Notes: generated by a model from the sequence alone, not told the origin. Positions 27,450 to 37,447 are shown, counted from the stretch's first letter. The stretch is DNA of 64,000 bases from VXMF01 sp965206775 (GCA_965206775.1 CBDBKU010000003.1:1798001-1862000), one strand, 5' to 3'. Numbers and translations: made by a program.

Positions 27450-29006
27450 ATGCTCTTGAGGGGGATCACAGCCTGGGTTGCGATGTGGCTGGCGCCGGCG
27501 ATCGGCTTGGCGGGTGCCGCCGAGGCTCCGATGGCGGATGCGGCTCAGATCATGGACAGGCACGGGATTCGTGACCTTCTCGAGGCGTCCGCGGATGTGA
27601 ATGCAGCCCAGGTCGATGGCATGACGGCCCTCCACTGGGCCGCCCGCCAGGATGACTTGGAAATCGCAGAGCTGCTCGTCACGGCCGATGCCGATGTGAA
27701 CGCCTCCAACCGCTATGGCGTGACGCCGCTCACGCTCGCGTGCACGAACGGGAACGCCCGGCTGGTCGAACTCCTCCTAGAAGCCGGGGCGGATCCGAAC
27801 ACGACCCTCCCGGGCGGCGAGACCGCGTTGATGATCGCGTCCCGAACGGGAAGGCTCGATCCAGTCAAGGCGCTGCTGGTTCGTGGCGCTCACCCGCACG
27901 CAACTGTCCGTGGAATGGGACGGCAAGAAGGGGCGGGCGCGAACGCCTTCCTGTTTCGCATGGCCGACCCCACGATTTTCGATTTCAAGGCGAAATCCGA
28001 GCAGACGGCTCTTATGTGGGCTGCCGCCGAGGGTCACACCGAGGTCGTGGCGGAGCTGATCGAGTTTGGCTCAGATTTTCGCAAGGCTCTCGGATCGGGG
28101 TTCACGCCGCTGCTTCTTGCCGTGAGGGCAGGCCATATTGAAGTCGCAAAGACGCTCGTCGAGGCGGGTGTGGACGTCAAAGAGCGCATTGATCCTTCTC
28201 CCGAGTGGCGACATCGCGGCTATGGCGCGAAATTGCGGCCCGGTGCCACCGCGCTACACGTGGCGGTCGAGAACGGTCATTTCGAACTAGCGGCATTCCT
28301 GCTGGAGGCCGGCGCCGATCCTGATGCTGCGGGACCGATCGGTTACACCCCATTGCACGCGGTCACGGGAGCCCGTCGCGTTCCTCCGGGGGACGCAGAT
28401 CCGCCCCCTGAGCCCACCGGAGCCCTGTCAAGTCTAGAGCTTGTTCGCAAGCTGGCGGCTCACGGCGCAAACTTGAACGCTCGAATGAACGGACCCGGCC
28501 TGATCAATCTGGGCGTCGCGGTTCTCGGCCCCACGCCATTTCTGGCGGCTGCCCAGACAGCGGATGTCGAGTTCATGAAGACGCTGGTTGCTCTAGGCGC
28601 AGATCCGTTGCTCACAGACAAAGACCGCAGCACCGCGCTGATGCTGGCCGGTGCGAGGGCTGGAACTGAAGAAGAAGTCCTGCAGGTGATCGAACTGCTG
28701 CTGGATCTCGGCGTCGATATCGATGCCGTCGACGAGAACGGAGAAACAGCGATGCACGCGGCAGCCTACAGGGATCGGTTCAAGCCCGTCAAGTTCCTGG
28801 CTGCCAAAGGCGCCAGTATCGAAATCTGGAATCGGAAAAACACGTATGGTTCGACGCCACTGGCACTCGCGGCGGGATTCCAAGGCACGCGGAGCATTCG
28901 GCCGCATCCAAGGGCCGAGGCCGCGATTCGCGAAGTGATGATTGAGGCCGGGATGGTTCCTCCGGAGAAGATCACAGCTGCCCCGGCGCCCCAGAAGGCC
29001 TACTGA
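27450..29006 (+). CDS. Exported ankyrin-repeat protein
   Basis: A 518-residue protein with a signal peptide (about residues 1-25, GITAWVAMWLAPAIGLAGAAEA) and about ten ankyrin repeats. Examples are DGMTALHWAARQDDLEIAELL, YGVTPLTLACTNGNARLVEL, EQTALMWAAAEGHTEVVAEL, GATALHVAVENGHFELAAF and GETAMHAAAYRDRFKPVKF. Ankyrin arrays bind other proteins. Exported ankyrin proteins next to DUF1592/DUF1552 pairs are common in acidobacteria, so a role as scaffold for that complex is likely but not proven. The start at 27450 is chosen over an upstream in-frame ATG because it begins the signal peptide. Confidence 0.88.
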   Translation: MLLRGITAWVAMWLAPAIGLAGAAEAPMADAAQIMDRHGIRDLLEASADVNAAQVDGMTALHWAARQDDLEIAELLVTADADVNASNRYGVTPLTLACTNGNARLVELLLEAGADPNTTLPGGETALMIASRTGRLDPVKALLVRGAHPHATVRGMGRQEGAGANAFLFRMADPTIFDFKAKSEQTALMWAAAEGHTEVVAELIEFGSDFRKALGSGFTPLLLAVRAGHIEVAKTLVEAGVDVKERIDPSPEWRHRGYGAKLRPGATALHVAVENGHFELAAFLLEAGADPDAAGPIGYTPLHAVTGARRVPPGDADPPPEPTGALSSLELVRKLAAHGANLNARMNGPGLINLGVAVLGPTPFLAAAQTADVEFMKTLVALGADPLLTDKDRSTALMLAGARAGTEEEVLQVIELLLDLGVDIDAVDENGETAMHAAAYRDRFKPVKFLAAKGASIEIWNRKNTYGSTPLALAAGFQGTRSIRPHPRAEAAIREVMIEAGMVPPEKITAAPAPQKAY

Positions 29007-29208
29007 ATTCCCGGGCACCGTCCTCCGAGTGGTCGGACCGCCTGCCGGGGAGCTGAAGAAGTTGCTAGTAACACGTCGCGCCGGGGGTTCGGCCTGGAGC
29101 GCTTCCCCTTTTTCACCGGTGCGTCCCGCGGGGAGGGCTGGCGAAAGCTAAGCTCTTGGCATTCTGCGTAGCGCATCGGACTTGGGCGGAGTGGCTTACA
29201 GTTGTTGC

Positions 29209-30465
29209 GTGCGAAAGTTACGCTACGCCGGCTGCTGCGCACTGTCCCTGTGGATGATCTCGGGCTGTCACGAGCCAGAACGGCAGGCCGCGGCGTGGCC
29301 GGACGGTGCTTGGCGCCGCCACACCATCGACGACTCGTCTCTCGGCGCGGACGGGGTCCGCGTAGGCGACCTCGACAAGGACGGCCGGCTCGATATTGTC
29401 TCTCCATGGGAGCAAGGCGGCCAGATCCGGGTGTACCTGAATCCGGGCGAGGATGGCTCGCGGGAGAGCTGGCCCGCCGTGACGATCGCGGAAGTCGGAG
29501 ATCCCGAAGACGCATTTTTTGTCGATCTTGATGGCGACGGCTGGCTTGACGTCGTGAGTTCTTGCGAGGGCGACACCCGCTCGATGTACATCCATTGGGC
29601 ACCTACTAACCCATCTCGCCTCTTGGACCCGGGAGCGTGGGTCACCGCTGAACTACCAGCGGCATCCGGATTGATGCAATGGATGTACGCGTTTTCGGTG
29701 CAGGTGGACGGGCTCCTTGGACCGGACCTGGTCGCCGGCGGGAAGGGAGGTGAAGCCCAAATCGGCTGGTTCCAAGCCCCCGAGACTCCTCGTGACTTGA
29801 CGGGGTGGACCTGGCATCCGCTTCAGGCCGCTGGGTGGGTCATGACTCTAAGGCCTGTCGATTTCGACGAGGACGGTGATCTTGATGTCTTGGCGACGGA
29901 TCGCCGTGGGGAGCGCCGTGGCGCGTTCTGGCTCGAGAACCCTGGTCCGGGGAACCCGTGGCCGGAACATCGGATCGGCCCGGCCAACGACTACGAGGCC
30001 ATGCACAACGCCGTCGCCGATATGGATGGAGACGGTCTCGATGACGTGCTAGTTGCGGCCAGGGACGGGCCGTTGCGGTTTTACCGGAGGAGCAGGCAAG
30101 GTCCGCAGGAGTGGGAGGCTTACCAGATCGACATGCCGCCGACTACGGCGCACGGCAAGTCCGTGCAGGCAGCCGACGTCGACATGGACGGGAACTTGGA
30201 CCTCGTCGTGGCGACTGCACGCGCGGACGGGGGAAAGATCGGCGTCTTCTGGATGTCGCATGGCGGAGACCCCACGCGGGCCACGTGGGTCCCGACATCC
30301 ATCAGCGGTCCGGAGGGATTCATCTTCGACTTGATGGAACTTGCCGACCTTGATGGCGACGCGGACCTGGACCTAATCACGCTTGAAGAGAAGGGGCCTT
30401 ACTTGGCAGACGGTTACGAGGGCAGGGAACTCGGCGTCATCTGGTACGAAAACCCCGCACGGTGA
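29209..30465 (+). CDS. FG-GAP/VCBS repeat lipoprotein
   Basis: A 418-residue exported protein starting at GTG 29209, with a lipoprotein signal (AGCCALSLWMISGCHEPE; lipidated Cys likely in SGC). It contains at least six calcium-binding FG-GAP-like blades with a D-x-D-x-D-G-x-x-D core: GDLDKDGRLDIV, VDLDGDGWLDVV, VDFDEDGDLDVL, ADMDGDGLDDVL, ADVDMDGNLDLVV and ADLDGDADLDLI. It should fold as a seven-bladed integrin-alpha-like propeller on the cell surface, binding a protein or a polysaccharide. It stands 202 bases after the ankyrin gene in the same direction. Confidence 0.86.
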   Translation: MRKLRYAGCCALSLWMISGCHEPERQAAAWPDGAWRRHTIDDSSLGADGVRVGDLDKDGRLDIVSPWEQGGQIRVYLNPGEDGSRESWPAVTIAEVGDPEDAFFVDLDGDGWLDVVSSCEGDTRSMYIHWAPTNPSRLLDPGAWVTAELPAASGLMQWMYAFSVQVDGLLGPDLVAGGKGGEAQIGWFQAPETPRDLTGWTWHPLQAAGWVMTLRPVDFDEDGDLDVLATDRRGERRGAFWLENPGPGNPWPEHRIGPANDYEAMHNAVADMDGDGLDDVLVAARDGPLRFYRRSRQGPQEWEAYQIDMPPTTAHGKSVQAADVDMDGNLDLVVATARADGGKIGVFWMSHGGDPTRATWVPTSISGPEGFIFDLMELADLDGDADLDLITLEEKGPYLADGYEGRELGVIWYENPAR

Positions 30466-30548
30466 GCGCTAACGCGTCTCACGGTTTCCCCGGCTGGAAT
30501 TGCTGTCCTCTACGGGCGTCCTCAAGGGGCAGGCACCCACTGCTCGCG

Positions 30549-31946
30549 CTACGCCAGAATCTTTTGGACTACGTTGCCGGCCACGTCAGTGAGGCGGAAG
30601 TCCCGGCCCTGGAAGCGGTAGGTCAGCTTCGTATGATCGAATCCCAGCATGTGCAGAATCGTGGCGTGCAGGTCATGCACGTGGACACGGTCCTCGACGA
30701 CGTTGAAACCCAGCTCGTCGCTCTTGCCGATCGTGGTGCCGGGCTTGATGCCGCCGCCCGCCATCCACATCGTGAAGGCGTTCGGATGATGGTCCCGACC
30801 GTCGTCCGTGCCGCCTTGCACCATCGGCGTGCGACCGAATTCGCCGCCCCAGAGCACGAGCGTGTCCTCGAGCAGGCCCCGCTGCTTCAGATCCTTCACT
30901 AGGGCCGCCGAAGCTTGGTCGGTGTCCTTGCAGTTCTTCTTCAAGCCCGAGATGAGACTGTCATGCTGGTCCCAGGACTCGTGGAACAGCTCCACGAAGC
31001 GGACGCCTCGTTCCACCAGGCGTCGGGCGAGAACGCAGTTGTTAGCGAACGAAGGCTTGCCCGGCTCGGCTCCGTACATGTCGAGGACATGTTGCGGCTC
31101 CTGCGAAATCTCCATGAGTTCCGGCGTGCTCTGCTGCATGCGATACGCCATCTCGAATGAATTGATCCGCGTCGCGATTTCCGGGTCGCCCACTTCGTCC
31201 AGGCGCATGCTGTTCAGCCGCCGGATCGAATCCAGAGAATCCCTCTGCAGTCTGCGGTCTACGCCGGGCGGATTCGAAAGGTAAAGCACGGGGTCGCCGC
31301 TCGTGCGGAACTGCACGCCTTGGTACATGGACGGGAGAAACCCGCTGCCCCAGTTGGTGTTTCCGCCGCTCGGGCCCTTCTGCCCGGAACTGAACACGAC
31401 GAAACCGGGGAGGTCTCTCGATTCGCTGCCCAGTCCGTAGAGCGTCCAAGCGCCCATGGACGGCCTGCCGAACTGCTGCGTGCCCGTGCTCATCATCACC
31501 TGCGCAGGCGCGTGGTTGAATGCGTCGGTGACAAGCGACTTGACGATAGCGATATCGTCCACGACCGATGCCGTGTGCGGGATGAGCTCGGACACCTCCG
31601 CACCGCTCTCGCCGTGCTTCGAGAACTTGAACTTGGGTCCGAGCAGAGTCGAATTCGGATCGATGAACGCTGCCCGGTAGCCCTCGAGCAAGCCATCGGG
31701 CGGGAGCGTGCCCTCGTGCTTGCTGAGTTCGGGTTTGTTGTCGAAGAGCTCGAGGTGGCTCGGTCCCCCGCCCATGAACAGGAAGATCACGTTCTTGGCG
31801 GTCGGCTTGTGGTGGGGCTGCTTCGGGGCGAGAGGGTCGGACGCTTGCAGCATCTGCCGAAGCGCCACGGCTCCGAGGCCGACTCCGCACTGCTGGAGGA
31901 ACCAGCGGCGGGCGAACGCATTAGCGCCGAGTTTCGATCCTTGCAT
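30549..31946 (-). CDS. DUF1501 domain protein
   Basis: A 465-residue exported protein. The N-terminus ARRWFLQQCGVGLGAVALRQM is a twin-arginine-like signal. The DUF1501 body has the alkaline-phosphatase-superfamily landmarks NVIFLFMGGGPSHLELFDNKP, HTASVVDDIAIVKSLVTDAFNHAPAQVMM, LPGFVVFSSGQKGPSGG, GVRFVELFHESWDQH, TLVLWGGEFGRTP and GRDHHPNAFTMWMAGGGIKPG. Members are annotated as sulfatase-like but their substrates are unknown. It is 3 bases downstream of the DUF1549/DUF1553 gene, an arrangement found across planctomycetes and acidobacteria, and should be cotranscribed with it. Confidence 0.92.
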   Translation of the reverse strand: MQGSKLGANAFARRWFLQQCGVGLGAVALRQMLQASDPLAPKQPHHKPTAKNVIFLFMGGGPSHLELFDNKPELSKHEGTLPPDGLLEGYRAAFIDPNSTLLGPKFKFSKHGESGAEVSELIPHTASVVDDIAIVKSLVTDAFNHAPAQVMMSTGTQQFGRPSMGAWTLYGLGSESRDLPGFVVFSSGQKGPSGGNTNWGSGFLPSMYQGVQFRTSGDPVLYLSNPPGVDRRLQRDSLDSIRRLNSMRLDEVGDPEIATRINSFEMAYRMQQSTPELMEISQEPQHVLDMYGAEPGKPSFANNCVLARRLVERGVRFVELFHESWDQHDSLISGLKKNCKDTDQASAALVKDLKQRGLLEDTLVLWGGEFGRTPMVQGGTDDGRDHHPNAFTMWMAGGGIKPGTTIGKSDELGFNVVEDRVHVHDLHATILHMLGFDHTKLTYRFQGRDFRLTDVAGNVVQKILA

Positions 31947-31949
31947 CGG

Positions 31950-34900
31950 TCACTCCCTCGTGATCGTTTCGTCTAGGTTCAGCAGCACCCTGGATACTGC
32001 AGTCCAGGCTGCGAGTTCGGGTCCGGGGACTTCCTCGTTCGCTGCGACGAGCGGCCCGTCGCCGGCCGCTAGGCCGGAAGCGTCGAGGTCTCCCGAGTCA
32101 ATGCGTAGCCTCTGGCCATTCAGAAACGCCAGCAACTCGTCGCGCTCCGCTGTCTGCGGCTCGCGGGCGAGCACGCGCTTGAACGCGTAGTCGATCCGCT
32201 CCGGATCGCTGGCACCGCCCTCTCCGATCGTCCGTCGGCCCAGTTCTCGCGCTGCTTCCATGAACACCGTTTCGTTCAGCGTGACCAAGGCCTGCAATGG
32301 CGTGTTCGAGCGATCCCGCTTCACACACGCGAAATTGCCGACCGGCGTGTCGAACGTGGTCAGGACAGGGAAGGGCACCGAGCGATACCGGAATGCATAA
32401 AGCGAGCGGCGATACCGCTGGGCTCCGTCGTCGACGTACCAACGCTTGGGCCCGTAGCTGATCGGTGGCAGGAACAGGAACTCAGGCGCCGGCGGATAGA
32501 CGGGCGCTCCGCCGATCTCGGCGGTTAGCAACCCACTGGAGACTAGCGCGATGTCTCGCACCAGTTCGCCATCGACGCGGAATCGCGACCCCCGTGCCAG
32601 CAGCTGGTTGTTCGGATCGCGTTCGAGCAGTGCGGGCGAGACGCTGGACGCTTGGCGATAGGTTTCTGACGAGGCGATCAGGCGATGGATGTGCTTGAGG
32701 CTCCAGCCGCTGTCCATCAGTTCGACGGACAGCCAGTCGAGCAGTTCGGGGTGCGAAGGGTCGGCCGACTGCCGGCCGAGGTCTTCGGACGTCTCCACGA
32801 TTCCGGTTCCGAAATGCCCCTGCCAAAGCCTGTTGACAATCGCTCGAGCCGTAGTCGGCGAGTCACGGTCGACTAGCCATTCCGCGAAAGCGAGGCGACC
32901 CGGCTTGTCGCCGGGTTCGTCCATATCGTGCAGGAACCCGGGCACTCCGGGTTCCACCTGGTCGGTCGGGCGCAGGAAATCGCCACGCTGGAGCATGCTG
33001 GTCACGCGCGGATCGTCTCGCTCGTTCATCACGAGCTGCGACGAGCCCTCCGGATAGCGCTCCCATAGTTCCTCGATCCGGAGGTTGGCCTCGGCCCAGC
33101 CGGGAACCGTCGACCGCCAGTGGCTGAAGACCGCCGATTCCTGTTCCGGAGTACGCCGCTCTTGCGGAACGCTCGACACGATCTCGCGCACGCGTGCCGG
33201 CAGGAGATCGGCGCTGGCTGCACCCGCTGCTGTGTAGGACAGGCGATAGCGGCCTAGGTTCAGGGACTGGTTGTCGTCCGAGTTCCACCCTCCGTGGCTC
33301 ATCGACAAGTTGAATTTCAGGAGCATCGGTTCGTCCGCTTCGATGGGTTCCTTCAATTGGAAGACCGCCTTGCGGGGCGTGTTGCGACGCCCTGGCCCCG
33401 CGTCTATGAGCCAAGCGCTCATCTCGAAGCCATCGATCGCGAAACCGACATCGCCTAGGACTCTCCGCTTGTTGTCCTTGTCGGGAAACAGGAACGGGTC
33501 AAGCCAGGTCGTCGGAGCGCTGACATCGGCTGTCGCGCGGGAGATGTCTACCTTTTTCCAAGCCTTCGGATCGCTTTCCGGAGCGATCTCAACCTCGAAT
33601 TCGGTCAGGGCCGCGCTGCCGAGCAACGACCGGCCTGGACCGCCTAGTGGCAGGCGAGGATCCGTCAGGAGTTCAAGTCGAAAGGCCCTGACGGTTCCCG
33701 ACTCGAGTCTGCCTTCCGGGCTGACGACACTTCTTGTCGGGGCGTAGCCCTCCGCAAGGATGGACTTGTCGGGCAGGACAACGTACTTCTCACCGCTCCC
33801 GAGCTTGATGTGGGTGTCCATCACAGTCCATTCGGGCTGCGAACCTGCTTCCCGTTTCTCCCATTGCGCCATCCGATCCCGCCAGTCCGGCATGCGCCGT
33901 CTCAGCTCTTGCTCGATCTCGTGGATGCCCGCGTAAATCTCGGCACGGACTTGATCCTCCGCAGGAGTGTAGACGGATTGCGTTGATTCGTGAGCGTTGT
34001 TGATGAACGCGAACAGCCGGTAGTAGTCGCGCTGAGAAATGGGATCGAACTTGTGGTCGTGGCACTGGGCACATTGCACGGTCAGGCCGAGCACGGCCTT
34101 GCCCACAGCGTCCATCCGGTCGAACATCGCCTCCATCCGGAACTGCTCGGGATTCGCGCCGCCTTCGGCGTTGATCATCGAGTTGCGCAGGAATCCCGTG
34201 GCGACGAGATCTTCCTGATTTGATTCCGGCAGCAAGTCGCCAGCGATCTGTTCGATCACGAATCGGTCGTACGGCATGTCGGCGTTCAAGGCATTCACGA
34301 CCCAGTCGCGGTAGAACCAAACTTGGCGCGGCTTGTCCTTCTCGAAGCCGTCGGAATCCGCGTAGCGCGCCGCATCCAGCCAGATCCTGCCCCATCGCTC
34401 GCCGTAGTGAGGGGACGCCAGCAGCCTCTCCACCAGCCGGTCGTAGGCTTTCGGGCTCGTGTCCGCCAGGAACCGCTCGGTCTCTTCGATGGTCGGAGGC
34501 AGACCGGTGAGGTCGAGGCTAAGCCGGCGAAGCAAGGTTTCCTTCGAGGCGCGGGACGAAGGATCCAAGCCTTCGGCCTCGAGCTTGGACAGCACGAAGC
34601 TGTCGATCGGGTTCGATCCCCAATCGCCGTTGTTCTCCGGCAACTGCGGGCGATTCGGGGGCACGAATGCCCAATGCCGGTCCAGCGCGATTTCCGTCCC
34701 GCTGCTTTCGGGCCAGATCGCGCCCTGTTCGATCCATGATCGGATCACCGCAATCTCGTCGTCGGACAGCTGGCCGCCCATTGGCATCCGGACGCCCTCT
34801 CCCAAGCCCGCCACTCGTTCGTAGATGCTGCTCGATTCGGGGTAGTGCGCGACGATCCGCCGACCGCTCGGCCCGGCTTCCATCACCACGCTGCGGGAAT

Positions 34901-35048
34901 CCAGGCGCAGCTGGCCCTGCTGCTGCTGCTCGCCGTGGCAGGCGTAGCACTTGGCCTTGAAGATCGGTTCGACGTCTGTCGTGAAATCGACGTCCTCTGC
35001 GGCGACGGCTAGAGCCGAGAGTGAGAGCAGCAGGGAGAGTAGACGCAT
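31950..35048 (-). CDS. PSD1-type cytochrome c, DUF1549 and DUF1553 protein
   Basis: A 1032-residue exported protein. The frame is open upstream, but the ATG at 35048 starts a clean signal peptide (RLLSLLLSLSALAVAAED). The planctomycete cytochrome c domain has CYACH at 34-38 and VRMPMGGQLSD. DUF1549 follows (PIDSFVLSKLEAEGLDPS, RLSLDLTGLPPT, then LTVQCAQCHDHKFDPISQRDYY with a second CxxCH). A beta-sandwich insert spans about residues 400-640. DUF1553 is at the end (RLAFAEWLVDRDSPTTARAIVNRLW; NTPLQALVTLNETVFMEAARELG). The pair with DUF1501 is believed to take part in breakdown of complex sulfated or other polysaccharides; no substrate is proven. It converges with the FG-GAP gene across the DUF1501 gene. 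Confidence 0.92.
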   Translation of the reverse strand: MRLLSLLLSLSALAVAAEDVDFTTDVEPIFKAKCYACHGEQQQQGQLRLDSRSVVMEAGPSGRRIVAHYPESSSIYERVAGLGEGVRMPMGGQLSDDEIAVIRSWIEQGAIWPESSGTEIALDRHWAFVPPNRPQLPENNGDWGSNPIDSFVLSKLEAEGLDPSSRASKETLLRRLSLDLTGLPPTIEETERFLADTSPKAYDRLVERLLASPHYGERWGRIWLDAARYADSDGFEKDKPRQVWFYRDWVVNALNADMPYDRFVIEQIAGDLLPESNQEDLVATGFLRNSMINAEGGANPEQFRMEAMFDRMDAVGKAVLGLTVQCAQCHDHKFDPISQRDYYRLFAFINNAHESTQSVYTPAEDQVRAEIYAGIHEIEQELRRRMPDWRDRMAQWEKREAGSQPEWTVMDTHIKLGSGEKYVVLPDKSILAEGYAPTRSVVSPEGRLESGTVRAFRLELLTDPRLPLGGPGRSLLGSAALTEFEVEIAPESDPKAWKKVDISRATADVSAPTTWLDPFLFPDKDNKRRVLGDVGFAIDGFEMSAWLIDAGPGRRNTPRKAVFQLKEPIEADEPMLLKFNLSMSHGGWNSDDNQSLNLGRYRLSYTAAGAASADLLPARVREIVSSVPQERRTPEQESAVFSHWRSTVPGWAEANLRIEELWERYPEGSSQLVMNERDDPRVTSMLQRGDFLRPTDQVEPGVPGFLHDMDEPGDKPGRLAFAEWLVDRDSPTTARAIVNRLWQGHFGTGIVETSEDLGRQSADPSHPELLDWLSVELMDSGWSLKHIHRLIASSETYRQASSVSPALLERDPNNQLLARGSRFRVDGELVRDIALVSSGLLTAEIGGAPVYPPAPEFLFLPPISYGPKRWYVDDGAQRYRRSLYAFRYRSVPFPVLTTFDTPVGNFACVKRDRSNTPLQALVTLNETVFMEAARELGRRTIGEGGASDPERIDYAFKRVLAREPQTAERDELLAFLNGQRLRIDSGDLDASGLAAGDGPLVAANEEVPGPELAAWTAVSRVLLNLDETITRE

Positions 35049-35296
35049 TCCTAATGCCTTGATGCACATTATATATAGGACCGGCGGGCAAGGTCGACAG
35101 AAACCTCGAGGTGCCGCAGGTATGGATCGAGTCCGATCGGTCCGTGCGCGGACGGTACCGACCTCAAGACGCCTGTTCGAACGCGACACGCAGGGAGCGT
35201 TTGCGTGGCCACGCTAGGGAACCCTCATCTCGACAGCATCGCCTTCCAGCAAGTAGTCGATCGGGCGTGAAGTTCCAGAAAACCGAAGGCAGTCAG

Positions 35297-36265
35297 TCAG
35301 GGAATGAGCAGCAACTTGCCCATCGTCTTTCGTCCCGCCAGCAGGGTTTGAGCCTCGGCGGCCTCGCTCAACGGGAACTCGCCGCCGATATGCATGTGCA
35401 AGTCGCCAGCCTCGATCCACTCGAGCACGTCCGAGGAGCGCCACGCAAGGTCGGCTCGACTCGAGATATATGCGAACAGCGACGGTCTGGTCAGGTATAG
35501 TGACCCGCGCTTTGTGAGCTCAAGAGGGGCCAGCGGGGGCACCGGGCCGCTGGCGTTGCCGAATGTCACCATCATGCCGCGCGGCTTCAGGCTATTCAGG
35601 CTTCCGGTCCATGTTGATTTGCCGACTGAGTCGTACACCACGTCCACGCCCTTGCCGCCGGTCAATCGCCTGCACTCGCTTTCGAAGTCCTGTTCGGTGT
35701 AGAGGATGACCTCGTCCGCTCCGGCCGCTTTGGCTCTCGCGGCCTTCTCCTTCGTCGAGCAAGTCCCAATGACCCGCGCGCCGAACTTCTTCGCCATTTC
35801 GATCAGGAGGAGGCCGACCCCTCCTGCGCACGCGTGGATTAGCGCAGTGTGAGATGCATTGAGTTCGAACGTGGAACGAGTCAAGTAGTGCGCTGTCATG
35901 CCCTGGAGCATTGCTGCAGCGGCCGTCTTGGTGCTGAGCGAGTCAGGCAGCTTGACGAGCCGGTCAGCAGCAACCGCGGAGTACTCCGCGTATGATCCGT
36001 GGGCGCCCGTATACGCGACCCTGTCGCCCACCGAGACGTCGGTAACCCCGGGGCCGATCGCCGAAACCGTACCGGCACCTTCTTGCCCGTTGGTAAACGG
36101 CAACTCAGCCGGGTACAACCCAGTGCGGAAGTAGATGTCGATGAAGTTGATTCCCGCCACCTCGATCTTGACAACTGCCTCTCCTGGCCCCGGCTCGGGA
36201 TCCGGAACGTCTACGTAACGCAGGACCTCGGGCCCGCCGTGCTCGTGGATGCGAATTGCTTTCAT
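35297..36265 (-). CDS. qor: NADPH:quinone oxidoreductase-type medium-chain reductase
   Basis: A 322-residue zinc-free medium-chain dehydrogenase/reductase. The N-terminal GroES-like domain opens with KAIRIHEHGGPEVLRYVDV and contains VAGINFIDIYFRTGLYP, a quinone reductase signature. The Rossmann fold has HACAGGVGLLLIEMAKKFGARVIGT (about residues 143-167), with AGGVG for NADPH binding, and VVYDSVGKSTW. No zinc-binding cysteines are present. Members reduce quinones, enones or crotonyl-CoA analogues. It is divergent from the enolase-superfamily gene with 26 bases between starts. Confidence 0.9.
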   Translation of the reverse strand: MKAIRIHEHGGPEVLRYVDVPDPEPGPGEAVVKIEVAGINFIDIYFRTGLYPAELPFTNGQEGAGTVSAIGPGVTDVSVGDRVAYTGAHGSYAEYSAVAADRLVKLPDSLSTKTAAAAMLQGMTAHYLTRSTFELNASHTALIHACAGGVGLLLIEMAKKFGARVIGTCSTKEKAARAKAAGADEVILYTEQDFESECRRLTGGKGVDVVYDSVGKSTWTGSLNSLKPRGMMVTFGNASGPVPPLAPLELTKRGSLYLTRPSLFAYISSRADLAWRSSDVLEWIEAGDLHMHIGGEFPLSEAAEAQTLLAGRKTMGKLLLIP

Positions 36266-36291
36266 GATTGAAGCGGTATTCTATCAATTCG

Positions 36292-37434
36292 ATGCGCATA
36301 AGCCGCGTTGACGCCTATCACCTCCGTACAGCGCTCCGGCAGCCGTTCAGCTTCTCCCAGTTCTCGTACGCGCACCGTGAGGCGATGCTCGTGCGGATCA
36401 CGACTGACGATGGTCGCGAGGGTTGGGGAGAGGCTTACGGCCCGGCGGCAACGACGGCGCCTATCGTCCGCGAGTTTCTCGGTCCGCTCGTCCTCGGGAG
36501 GGATCCGCGCGCGGTCGAGGCACTGTGGGAGCTTCTGCACGCGCGATCCGTGGACTACGGTCAGAAAGGCATCGTGCTTGCAGCGATTTCGGCGCTCGAT
36601 ATCGCTTGCTGGGACTTGAAAGCGCAGGATGCCGGCTTGCCGCTCTACCGGGCGCTCGGAGCGGAACACGTTGATTCCATCGAGTGCTATTGGACTGGCT
36701 TCTACTTCGGCGGGGACGAACCCTTGGAAGGGCGCTGGGAGCGTGAAGCCGAGACCTGCCTGGATGCCGGGTTCCGGGCGGTCAAGATGAAGGTCGGGCA
36801 GGGGGTGGAGCGCGATGCCGAGCTGGTCGCCGCCTTGCGGGGCTTCGTCGGGCCGGGCGTGAAGCTCTCGATCGATGCCAATCACGCGTACACTCCAGTC
36901 GAAGCGATTCAACTGGCCCGATCAGTCGAGCGACACGGAATTCACTGGTTCGAGGAACCCGTGTCGCCCTTGGATCCAGAGGCGTATCTGGAGGTCAAGG
37001 CCAGGACCAGCATTCCCTTGGCAGGCGGGGAGTGCGAGTACTCCCGGTTCGGATTTGATCGTTGGTTCCGGTTGCGCGCCTTCGATTTCGCGCAGCCCGA
37101 CATCTGCGCTTGCGGCGGGATCACAGAGGGCATGAAGATTGCCGTGCTTGGTTCTTTGACTGGAATTCACGTCACCCCTCACGCTTGGGGTTCCGCCATC
37201 GGCCAGGCGGCAGCACTGCACTTCTATGCTGCTAGGCCGCGACAGCCGTTCACGCTAACACCCGAGGCAAAGCTGATCGAATGCGACCGGACCGAGAATC
37301 CGTTCCGGACGGAAATCGCGGACCGGCCGATTCGTCTCGATCGGGGACGATGGCAACTTCCCGATGAGCCGGGCCTTGGAGTACGCGTCCGGCCGGAGGC
37401 TCTCGAGCCTTTCTTGGTGGCAAGCGCCGCGTGA
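36292..37434 (+). CDS. Mandelate racemase/muconate lactonizing enzyme family protein, probable sugar-acid dehydratase
   Basis: A 380-residue member of the enolase superfamily. The N-terminal capping domain runs to about residue 120. The barrel has the K-x-K base motif in FRAVKMKVGQG (about residues 169-173), magnesium ligands in SIDANHAY, WFEEPVSP and GGECEY, and a second catalytic base in HVTPHAWGSAIG. A His after the last barrel strand and Lys in K-x-K place it in the mandelate racemase subgroup, whose members dehydrate or epimerise sugar acids. Specificity is unknown. The ATG at 36292 is chosen over one 24 bases upstream because the family begins with RISRVDAYHL. Confidence 0.86.
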   Translation: MRISRVDAYHLRTALRQPFSFSQFSYAHREAMLVRITTDDGREGWGEAYGPAATTAPIVREFLGPLVLGRDPRAVEALWELLHARSVDYGQKGIVLAAISALDIACWDLKAQDAGLPLYRALGAEHVDSIECYWTGFYFGGDEPLEGRWEREAETCLDAGFRAVKMKVGQGVERDAELVAALRGFVGPGVKLSIDANHAYTPVEAIQLARSVERHGIHWFEEPVSPLDPEAYLEVKARTSIPLAGGECEYSRFGFDRWFRLRAFDFAQPDICACGGITEGMKIAVLGSLTGIHVTPHAWGSAIGQAAALHFYAARPRQPFTLTPEAKLIECDRTENPFRTEIADRPIRLDRGRWQLPDEPGLGVRVRPEALEPFLVASAA

Positions 37435-37447
37435 TCTGCGGCCCTAC

